From: Acidobacteriaceae bacterium
GTDB taxonomy: Bacteria; Acidobacteriota; Terriglobia; Terriglobales; Acidobacteriaceae
DNA: 11,282 nucleotides
Reading direction: 5' to 3'
Assembly (NCBI GenBank): GCA_003140785.1
Contig: PLKY01000365.1
Location: 1-11,282, forward strand
The notes beneath the pieces are model-generated. The model worked only from the letters and a program-made list of their open reading frames with translations. It was not told where the DNA came from and made no database searches. Positions 5,861 to 11,282 of the stretch are shown piece by piece; positions within the stretch are counted from its first letter, which is position 1; every line of letters starts with the position of its first letter. Made by a program: the position numbers and the translations under genes.

Positions 5861-7162
5861 ATGGGACAAAGGGAGATCGCTCGCGCAGTGCAGAAGGATG
5901 ATTCTGCCCATACCACGCGCATCGGCAAACCATTGCGTGTAGCCTTGTTTGGCTTCGGAACGGTAGGAAGTTCTGTTGCGCGAATTCTGGTGGAATCGCG
6001 GCCTGAGGGGCTGGAGCTGACGCATGTCTTCAACCGGGGCGTGGCGCGGAAAAAAGTGGACTGGGCCTCGAAGAACGTGGTGTGGAGCGAGGACGCGGGC
6101 GGAGTGCTCAGTTCGGATGTGGACGTCGTGGTGGAGTTGGCTGGTGGACTGGAACCGGCTGGAAGTTGGGTTCGCAGAGCACTCGAGTCCGGCAAGAGCG
6201 TTGTCACGGCGAACAAAAAGCTGATTGCGTTTCACGGGGTGGAGCTGGAGCGGCTTGCCGCGGCCAAGGGCGGGCACCTAAAGTATGGCGCGGCGGTGGC
6301 TGGGGGGATTCCCGTGATTCCTGGCCTCGAACAGGGACTCGCGGGCGATCGTATCGAACGCATGCAAGGCATTCTCAATGGGACGTGCAATTTCATCCTG
6401 AGCAGGATGGAGGCGGGCGCGGAGTATGCGACGGTGCTGGCGGCGGCACAGGCCAAAGGCTATGCGGAGGCCGATCCCACGGAGGATGTGGGCGGGTTCG
6501 ATGCGCGTGCGAAGCTGGCTATTCTGATGCGGCTGGCGCTGCGGGTGGTGGTTGATCCGGAGGAGATTATTCCGCAGTCGATCACTTCTGTGACGGCTGT
6601 GGACTTTAGCTATGCGCGCGATCTGGGCTGCACGATTCGGCAGGTTGCGCGGGCCGAGGAGCGGGAAGGCAATGTGGCCGCAACGGTGGGGCCGATGCTG
6701 GTGGATCTGCGCTCGCCCCTGGCGTGGTCGCGCAATACAGAGAACATGGTGATTTTGACCGGCAAGTATGGCGGGGATGTTGTTTTCTCGGGCCATGGCG
6801 CGGGTGGGCACCCTACAGCGGTGGCGGTTGTCAGCGACCTGATTGCGCTGGCGCACGGCTCTCGGCGTGTTGAAGTACCCTCTGTTCCCGCGAAGATAGG
6901 AGCGGAATTTGAAGTGCCGCATTACATTCGCTTCCTTGTGGTGGATCGGCCCGGGATTGTGGCGGAGATTACCGGAACGCTAGCCCGAGAGCGGATTAAC
7001 ATTCGGGCGATCGTACAGAAGGCTGGGTATCCGGCGCATGCGTTGCCGTTCGTGGTGACCGTGGAGCCGTGCAAGTCCTCGACGTTGAAGAGAGCCCTGA
7101 CCAGCATCGGCAAGATGGATTGTCTGCTTGAAGAGCCGCTGAACTTGCAGATGCTTGAATAA
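5861..7162 (+). CDS. hom: Homoserine dehydrogenase with C-terminal ACT domain
   Basis: The 433-residue enzyme reduces aspartate-4-semialdehyde to homoserine with NAD(P)H, the branch point to threonine, methionine and isoleucine, in the cytosol. The Rossmann motif is GFGTVG (31-36). The catalytic domain shows VELAGGLEPA (91-100), TANKK (117-121), GGIPVI (148-153), NGTCNFIL (173-180) and DPTEDVGGFDARAKLAIL (205-222), where D214 and K218 lie in the expected substrate site. GAGGHPTAVAVVSDL (313-327) is the usual second conserved block. The ACT domain runs from about 354 (YIRFLVVDRPGIVAEITGTL) to the end and should bind an amino acid effector, probably threonine, for feedback control. Length is typical. 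The start ATG has GAAGGG four bases upstream. The N-terminus has about 24 extra residues before the Rossmann fold. It stands apart from thrA/B/C and lysC homologues, none of which is in the window. Confidence 0.97.
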   Translation: MGQREIARAVQKDDSAHTTRIGKPLRVALFGFGTVGSSVARILVESRPEGLELTHVFNRGVARKKVDWASKNVVWSEDAGGVLSSDVDVVVELAGGLEPAGSWVRRALESGKSVVTANKKLIAFHGVELERLAAAKGGHLKYGAAVAGGIPVIPGLEQGLAGDRIERMQGILNGTCNFILSRMEAGAEYATVLAAAQAKGYAEADPTEDVGGFDARAKLAILMRLALRVVVDPEEIIPQSITSVTAVDFSYARDLGCTIRQVARAEEREGNVAATVGPMLVDLRSPLAWSRNTENMVILTGKYGGDVVFSGHGAGGHPTAVAVVSDLIALAHGSRRVEVPSVPAKIGAEFEVPHYIRFLVVDRPGIVAEITGTLARERINIRAIVQKAGYPAHALPFVVTVEPCKSSTLKRALTSIGKMDCLLEEPLNLQMLE

Positions 7163-7163
7163 A

Positions 7164-7196
7164 GCAGGGACTAAGGGAACAGGGAACAGGGAACAG
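7164..7196 (+). repeat. Heptanucleotide repeat, copy 3, with G-quadruplex motif
   Basis: The tract begins GCAGGGACTAAGGG one base after the hom stop codon and continues with AGGGAAC units in 7-bp register. Four GGG runs (7167-7169, 7175-7177, 7182-7184, 7189-7191) are separated by loops of 5, 4 and 4 bases, which meets the usual G3+N1-7 quadruplex definition on the coding strand. It is the longest of the three copies. Confidence 0.85.
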
Positions 7197-7220
7197 AACA
7201 ATTCTCATGGGGGTCGGCGG

Positions 7221-7427
7221 GTGATTGATAGCGTCTATCGATGTGAAATTTGTGGCTTGGAAAGCGAATATCCGAGAGGATGGATTGTGATCCATTGCAG
7301 CGACGCGCAGTTGACGGTTTTCAAATGGACGAAAGAGGCGGCGGAGGCTCCCCACGCGCGCCACTACTGTGGTGAAGGTCATGCCCAGGTCTACATCAGC
7401 AGATGGTTTGAATCTTACTGCGCATGA
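7221..7427 (+). CDS. Small zinc-ribbon-like protein, function unknown
   Basis: The 68-residue product begins MIDSVYRCEICGLESEYPRG and has CxxC at C8/C11, C26, and HYCGEGH (H48, C50, H54), ending in SRWFESYC (C67). The CxxC plus later Cys/His pattern suggests one structural zinc site. No signal peptide or membrane segment is present, so it should be cytosolic. I recall similar short proteins with HYCGEGHAQVYISRW in Terriglobia but no function. The frame is open back to 7155 through the heptad repeat and past the hom stop, but those residues look like translated repeat. GTG at 7221, just before the conserved part, is the best start, with only a G-rich stretch (7208-7214) as a possible ribosome site. 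It follows hom by 58 bp and may be co-transcribed. It ends 9 bp from the convergent LacI gene. Confidence 0.72.
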   Translation: MIDSVYRCEICGLESEYPRGWIVIHCSDAQLTVFKWTKEAAEAPHARHYCGEGHAQVYISRWFESYCA

Positions 7428-7436
7428 GGATGCGCA
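7419..7436. terminator. Perfect hairpin in the junction of two convergent genes
   Basis: TGCGCAT (7419-7425), loop GAGG (7426-7429) and ATGCGCA (7430-7436) form a 7-bp perfect stem with a tetraloop. It overlaps the stop codon of the small zinc-ribbon gene and abuts the LacI stop codon. A second perfect hairpin, TCCGCG-TTT-CGCGGA (7443-7457), follows inside the LacI 3' end. There is no T tract, so a terminator role is inferred from position only. Confidence 0.4.
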
Positions 7437-8516
7437 TCAGGATCCGCGTTTCGCGGAGGCAGGTCCAGTGGATTCGCGCACAACCAACTCCGGGGCTACG
7501 ACGATTTCCGCGGGATACTCTTTATCCCGGTTGGCGATGCGATAGAGAAGCACCTCAGCGCCCCGCTTCCCCATTTCGAACAACGGTTGACGGACCGTCG
7601 TAAGAGAAGGCGTGGAATAGGCGGCGGAGAGAATGTCGTCGAATCCAACCACGGAGACATCGTTTGGAACAGAGAGTCCCGCATCACGCAGGGCGCGGAT
7701 GGCCCCGATGGCTGCGATGTCGTTAAAGCAGAAGATGGCGGTGAAGTCCCGGGATTTTTCGAGCAGCGCCTGCATTGGCTTGTAGCCGATCTCCGGGGCC
7801 ATGGGGTGATAGCCGGTCTTCATGGACCAGCCCGCGGCGTCGATGCGGATGACATGAGCGGGGTCGATGCGGAGGCCCATCTCGCGTGCGACGACCTGGA
7901 TGCTTTCCCAACGGAATTCGGAATCCGGAATGGCGCGCGGGCCGCGCATGAAAGCAATGTCGCGATGTCCCAGTTCGTAAAGATGGACCAGAGCCTGCTC
8001 GACGGCCTTCTGATGATCGAGGACAATATTGGTTACGTTTTGAAGTGCTATGTGCGCTGAGATGGCTACGACGGGCACGGGCACGTCGATTTGGTCGGCG
8101 TGCGTATTCAGCAGCAGAAAGCCGTCAACCGCGCGTTCCACCAGCATGCGCGGATACTGCTCGATGAGCTCGCGTTTCCAATCATGGCAGGCGGTGAAGA
8201 AGAAGTAGTGAGCGTGAGAAAGTTCCTCAACTACGCCGCTCATGACGCGGGTGAAGTAGCCTTCGCTCAGGTCGGGGGCAAGAACTCCGACACTCATGGA
8301 GCGGCTTTGCCGAAGCGAACGGGCAAAATAATTGGGCCGGTAATTGAGGCGCTCGGCCGCTTCAACGACGCGGGTGCGGGTCTCCTGGGGGATGGACTTT
8401 GCCGATGGGGAATTGTTCAGGACCAAGGAGACGGTGGTCTGCGAGAGTTCGAGATGCTCGGCCAGCATTCTCAGATTGACGTGCCCTGGCGGCGTCGAAA
8501 TCCTGCCCTTTGCCAT
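7437..8516 (-). CDS. LacI-family transcriptional regulator
   Basis: The 359-residue protein has a LacI-type DNA-binding head at about 13-70 (VNLRMLAEHLELSQTTVSLVLNN, then the hinge region through NYRPNYFARSLRQSRS). The periplasmic-binding-protein-like effector domain follows, starting VGVLAPDLSEGYF (77-88) with later landmarks IVLDHQKAV (164-172), GHRDIAFMRGP (183-193), IFCFNDIAAIGAIRAL (261-276) and VPNDVSVVGFDD (283-294). Members of this family bind a sugar or related ligand and release or bind operators of carbohydrate genes as dimers. The effector is unknown. The rhamnosidase gene lies 134 bp upstream on the same strand, which makes control of rhamnoside use a reasonable guess. ATG at 8516 gives the usual short arm before the helix-turn-helix; the frame runs to 8693 but that part has no regulator-like sequence. 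No clear Shine-Dalgarno precedes the ATG. A 20-bp dyad lies 48 bp upstream. Confidence 0.95.
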   Translation of the reverse strand: MAKGRISTPPGHVNLRMLAEHLELSQTTVSLVLNNSPSAKSIPQETRTRVVEAAERLNYRPNYFARSLRQSRSMSVGVLAPDLSEGYFTRVMSGVVEELSHAHYFFFTACHDWKRELIEQYPRMLVERAVDGFLLLNTHADQIDVPVPVVAISAHIALQNVTNIVLDHQKAVEQALVHLYELGHRDIAFMRGPRAIPDSEFRWESIQVVAREMGLRIDPAHVIRIDAAGWSMKTGYHPMAPEIGYKPMQALLEKSRDFTAIFCFNDIAAIGAIRALRDAGLSVPNDVSVVGFDDILSAAYSTPSLTTVRQPLFEMGKRGAEVLLYRIANRDKEYPAEIVVAPELVVRESTGPASAKRGS

Positions 8517-8524
8517 GTTGGAGT

Positions 8525-8539
8525 TGTAACACGTTTTTA
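8525..8539. promoter_or_regulatory. Weak LacI-type half-site near the regulator start
   Basis: TGTAACACGTTTTTA has a central CG with a left arm TGTAACA that resembles LacI-family half-operators. The right arm is a poor match. It lies 8 bp before the regulator ATG, a position compatible with autoregulation. The support is slight. Confidence 0.2.
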
Positions 8540-8563
8540 AGAAAGCGGGAACTGACTGGGGAA

Positions 8564-8583
8564 GGCAAATAATTCGATTTGCC
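8564..8583. promoter_or_regulatory. 20-bp dyad upstream of the LacI regulator (candidate operator)
   Basis: GGCAAAT (8564-8570) and ATTTGCC (8577-8583) are perfect complements around the 6-bp spacer AATTCG. The dyad lies 47 bp before the regulator start. The size and spacing fit a dimeric repressor operator; it has no centred CG as in classic LacI-family sites. A stem-loop in RNA is also possible. Confidence 0.45.
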
Positions 8584-8599
8584 ACGGGGGATCGGGGCA

Positions 8600-8634
8600 G
8601 AGCGGCCAGAGTGAGGATGGCTGGAAAACCGCTC
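8600..8634. repeat. Bulged inverted repeat between rhamnosidase and LacI genes
   Basis: GAGCGGCCAG (8600-8609) pairs with CTGG (8621-8624) and CCGCTC (8629-8634), giving a 10-bp stem interrupted by an AAAA bulge, with an 11-nt loop. It starts 16 bp after the rhamnosidase stop codon. No T tract follows on the minus strand. It could stabilise the 3' end of the rhamnosidase mRNA. Next to it is an 11-bp palindrome CCGGACTCCGG (8634-8644). Confidence 0.45.
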
Positions 8635-8650
8635 CGGACTCCGGTCCAAT

Positions 8651-11059
8651 TTATTGGGCGCGAATTTGATTCACGCCCGGTGCGAGCGGCCACGTCCGGC
8701 CGCGATAGACGAAGCTTCCGGCAAGCTTGCCGGACAGGGTGATGGTCGCGTCCAAAGTCGATCCGTTGCGTTTGTATTCGATGTCGATCGGGCCTTCGGG
8801 ATGAGGGAAGGTCGCCGTGAGCGAATTTAGATTGCCTAGATGCGGAGCGATGCGCACCGAGGCGAATCCGGAACTCGCGGGTTCAACGCCTGCGACGAGC
8901 GTCAGCATGTCGTAGATGGGATGTGCAGACCATGCGTGCGAGTCGGAGCGCGTGTCGCCCGGAACTTCAGGCCAGGTGGAGAAATGCAATGGCAGAAGCT
9001 TGCGCCAGGGATCGAGGGATTCGAGATACTCGTCGGCCAGCCCAGCATGGTCTAAAGCGCGCGCCAGGTAAAAGCGGAAGTAGTAGGAGGCGCGCATCAC
9101 GCCGTCTGGTGTGGTTCCCGGCTCGATGGCGAGAATTTTGCGCAGCACTTCGTGCTGTTCTTGTTTTGGAATGACATCATAGAGGACCGACAGAATGTTG
9201 GCCTGCTGGCTGAAGATTTTGCGATCTGGATTGTCGGCGATGAGGCCGCGGTCAGGGCTCCAGCAGTTGTCATAGATGGCGGAACGGACGTGCGCGGCGC
9301 GGGCGTGGTAGCGGTCCGCGAGGACTGGATCGCCGAGATCCCGCTCAAGGCCGCTGGCGTCGTCGAGTGCTCCCAAATATTCGAGCGTGGTCATGCACGA
9401 TTCGCCGTGTGCGTCGTAGGTTGGTGTTTCCTGCTTTTCCTGGACCCAGTCGATGAAACTCCACCAGGGCAGCTTGTCGAGCAGACCGTCCGGCTGTTCG
9501 TGGGTTGCGAACCAGGCTAAGACGGCGCGGGTACCGGGGAGTGCGGTGCGGACTGGTTCGGGATCGGGGCGGTAGAGCCAGTAGTCGTGAAGCATGCCGA
9601 TCCAGAGCAGGGAAAACGTGGGGATGGTCTGAGGCAGGGAACTGGGATAGCGGCTGCGAGTCAGTCCATCGGGAAAGCGGGAGGCATCGAATGCTGCGAG
9701 GGCTTGGCGAGCGAGGCGGTCGTCGTCCGCAACAGAGTAGGAGATGAGCGCCTGAATGCGTGTGTCGCCGATGTATTGGAGCTGCTCGTAATAGGGCGTG
9801 TCCATGTAGGTTTCATGGGCATCGAGGCGGGCGGTGCGCCAACTGATCTCCCAAATTTTGTCGAGGTCGGCGTCGCCGGATTTGAAGGTGGCGCGTTCTT
9901 CGAAAGGATAGGCCGTGAAGTGTGCGGTGAGGGAGTCGAGGGTAAGCGGATCGGCGGCGGTGACGATGTCGATGTCGAGATAGCGCCAGGTGCGCCACCA
10001 GAGCGGCTCGAAGGTGCGATGCGCGCCGCCGTCGGGAAGGAAGCTGTCAGTCAGGCCAAGAGCATCTCGGTCCGCGACTTCGTCGCGATCCCCTTTTTGC
10101 TTGTTCTTGTCGTAGAGAGCTTCAGAGTAAGTGAGGACGATGTGCGCGCCTTTGCCGCCCGAGACGGTGAGCTGCGGATAGGCGGTGGTGAGTGTCTTTC
10201 GGTCGAGAAGGATGTGGACGTGGACACCGGGAGGAAGAGTCGCCGGTGCTTCCGGAAATTTCGCAAGACCCGGCTGCTCTGCGCCAATCATGTCGAGCCT
10301 GACAATTTCGCCGGCAAGTGTCGGCGCATATTCCATGTGCGGAAGCGTGTCCGGGATAAGGCCCCAGGGATTGTCGCCTGTGACTTCGGCGGAGTGGGCC
10401 TTGTTCACGCCGGGAAAGATGCTATCGCGCATGGGAGACGCGGCGGGTACCCAAGATGAGGTGTTGGCAGTCGGAGAATTCCAGTTCCAGTCGTAGCGGG
10501 CTGCGTCGATTTCTTCGCCGGGGCCGGCAGCCATGTAGGTCTGCAGCGTGACGGAGCGTCGGTCGAGCGGGCGGTGGCCGCGCTCCTCTTCGACGAGCCA
10601 ACCGTCGGGAGTGCTGATTGAAGTCGCGCCGGCCGCTTCGCTTTCGAGGAGGAAAGCGGTGCGGTCGCTCATTTGGGCGATGGGCGCGAAGATGCCGAAG
10701 TTCCAGACGGTCGCTGCGATGAGGTTTTGGCCTGTCTGGAGATAAGGCGCAAGGTCGAAGAGTTCATAGCGCCAGTGCGTGAGGTCGCCGCGGGCCGGGC
10801 CGTCGCCAACACGGTGGCCATTAACGAAAAGGATGAAGCGGTTGTCGGCGCTGACGCGGACGCGATAGTTGGCGGGGGCCGAGGTTAAAGTCAAAGCGCG
10901 GCGGAAGTGGAGAACGATGGGCTCGCGCAGGGGCGCCGTGGGATGGGTGATCCAGGAAGCGGTCCAGTTCCGTTGCGGTGGGTCGGGCTGGATGGGGGAT
11001 TGCGCTTGCAAGGCGAAGCTGCTGAGAGCGAGGGCGAAGAGGGCGAAGAATTGGCGCAA
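8651..11059 (-). CDS. Secreted GH78-like alpha-L-rhamnosidase
   Basis: The 802-residue protein begins with a Sec signal peptide (MRQFFALFALALSSFALQA, cleavage near A19). The N-terminal half holds beta-sandwich modules, including a carbohydrate-binding-like part at about 30-140 (VRVSADNRFILFVNGHRVG). The (alpha/alpha)6 catalytic domain starts near 390 (FKSGDADLDKIWEISWRTAR). The key block is DTPYYEQLQYIGD (420-432). D420, E425 and D432 have the same spacing as D567, E572 and D579 of Bacillus RhaB, and E697 in STWPE lies about 270 residues on, as its E841 does. The Arg and Trp usual in this motif are both Tyr here. A C-terminal beta domain follows (from about 730). It should hydrolyse alpha-L-rhamnosyl bonds by inversion, outside the cytoplasm; other sugar specificity is possible. 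The start is TTG at 11059 with GGAAGG nine bases upstream, and no in-frame ATG or GTG lies between it and an upstream stop. Confidence 0.9.
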   Translation of the reverse strand: MRQFFALFALALSSFALQAQSPIQPDPPQRNWTASWITHPTAPLREPIVLHFRRALTLTSAPANYRVRVSADNRFILFVNGHRVGDGPARGDLTHWRYELFDLAPYLQTGQNLIAATVWNFGIFAPIAQMSDRTAFLLESEAAGATSISTPDGWLVEEERGHRPLDRRSVTLQTYMAAGPGEEIDAARYDWNWNSPTANTSSWVPAASPMRDSIFPGVNKAHSAEVTGDNPWGLIPDTLPHMEYAPTLAGEIVRLDMIGAEQPGLAKFPEAPATLPPGVHVHILLDRKTLTTAYPQLTVSGGKGAHIVLTYSEALYDKNKQKGDRDEVADRDALGLTDSFLPDGGAHRTFEPLWWRTWRYLDIDIVTAADPLTLDSLTAHFTAYPFEERATFKSGDADLDKIWEISWRTARLDAHETYMDTPYYEQLQYIGDTRIQALISYSVADDDRLARQALAAFDASRFPDGLTRSRYPSSLPQTIPTFSLLWIGMLHDYWLYRPDPEPVRTALPGTRAVLAWFATHEQPDGLLDKLPWWSFIDWVQEKQETPTYDAHGESCMTTLEYLGALDDASGLERDLGDPVLADRYHARAAHVRSAIYDNCWSPDRGLIADNPDRKIFSQQANILSVLYDVIPKQEQHEVLRKILAIEPGTTPDGVMRASYYFRFYLARALDHAGLADEYLESLDPWRKLLPLHFSTWPEVPGDTRSDSHAWSAHPIYDMLTLVAGVEPASSGFASVRIAPHLGNLNSLTATFPHPEGPIDIEYKRNGSTLDATITLSGKLAGSFVYRGRTWPLAPGVNQIRAQ

Positions 11060-11282
11060 GGGATCGGGCCTTCCGTTGAACAGACACCAGATTAGAACAG
11101 CTGTGAGAGGCTAGTGTCCCGGATTTGGTGACGCATCGGTTTCCGAATTGCCGGCCAGACGTCCAGGTTGCAGGGACGTTGGTAAGGCATCGCACAGAGA
11201 CAGAGCGAGAAGAGGGTACGCGGTGCTGCTGTAGTCATTATGGTGTGACCGGCTCGATGCGCTAGTCGTGGGTTAGGCTGAG
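11060..11282 (-). promoter_or_regulatory. Upstream region of the rhamnosidase gene
   Basis: The last 223 bp contain the ribosome site GGAAGG (11069-11074) that supports the TTG start. Further upstream is a hairpin at 11155-11182. I see no convincing sigma70 hexamers, no LacI-type operator and no credible gene. The neighbour beyond the window edge is not visible. Confidence 0.5.
11155..11182. repeat. Inverted repeat upstream of the rhamnosidase gene
   Basis: CCA-G-ACGTCC (11155-11164) pairs with GGACGT-TGG (11174-11182): nine base pairs with one bulged G and a 9-nt loop. It lies 96-123 bp before the TTG start, a usual distance for an operator or a leader hairpin. Confidence 0.45.

Noticed and set aside
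7155..7220. N-terminal extension of the zinc-ribbon protein through the heptad repeat
   Set aside because: The added residues are translated repeat overlapping the hom stop codon.
8517..8693. 59-residue N-terminal extension of the LacI regulator
   Set aside because: It overlaps the end of the rhamnosidase gene and has no similarity to regulator N-termini. The helix-turn-helix normally starts within a few residues of the first Met.
9587..10459. 290-residue plus-strand open frame opposite the rhamnosidase
   Set aside because: No recognisable motif and no ribosome site. The opposite strand encodes a complete GH78-like enzyme with conserved catalytic residues.
11092..11238. 48-residue minus-strand frame upstream of the rhamnosidase
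   Set aside because: No ribosome site, no recognisable feature, and unremarkable Cys/Arg content. It looks like a chance frame.
1..11282. CRISPR arrays, tRNA/rRNA genes, insertion sequences, phage or toxin-antitoxin modules
   Set aside because: No spaced direct repeats of CRISPR size, no tRNA-like folds, no transposase or integrase motifs and no recognisable small toxin-antitoxin pair were seen on either strand.

Overview
The window reads as a housekeeping/accessory stretch of a GC-rich soil-type bacterium, most likely Acidobacteriota (class Terriglobia). The reasons are the Oar-like TonB-dependent receptor with an N-terminal carboxypeptidase-regulatory-like domain, a small secreted protein with an ACCRR..HHC motif, heptanucleotide AGGGAAC/AGGGAAT repeats just after stop codons, and a CCCACCC..GGATGGGGCACCC hairpin. 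All four match my memory of Terriglobia genomes. The taxonomic call is inference; no 16S or other marker is present.

Layout, left to right. (1) Plus strand: the 3' part of a membrane-anchored family 2 glycosyltransferase, closed by a clear intrinsic terminator, then a zinc-free MDR-type quinone oxidoreductase, then a class III sirtuin deacylase (CobB/SIRT5-like). (2) Minus strand: a 767-residue TonB-dependent outer-membrane receptor. About 235 bp upstream on the same strand lies a small secreted Cys/His-containing protein, possibly metal-handling. (3) Plus strand: homoserine dehydrogenase with a C-terminal ACT domain, divergent from the small secreted gene, followed by a 68-residue zinc-ribbon-like protein. 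(4) Minus strand, convergent with the last gene: a LacI-family repressor. Upstream of it on the same strand is a secreted GH78-like alpha-L-rhamnosidase that starts at TTG. The last 223 bp are the upstream region of the rhamnosidase gene.

The genes do not form a single pathway. Two plausible partnerships are the receptor with the small Cys/His protein (uptake of a metal or a polymer at the envelope) and the rhamnosidase with the LacI regulator (plant or microbial polysaccharide use under local sugar control). The oxidoreductase and sirtuin are both nicotinamide-cofactor enzymes and may be co-transcribed.

No CRISPR array, tRNA/rRNA gene, transposon, integrase or phage gene is visible, and I see no convincing wholly new system. 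The most notable non-coding signals are the heptad repeats after three plus-strand stop codons (one copy forms a canonical G-quadruplex motif), several dyads in the intergenic regions, and an 18-bp perfect hairpin in the overlap zone of two convergent genes. No gene-free stretch exceeds 300 bp; the longest (5123-5358, 11060-11282, 2618-2818) are described as separate entries.
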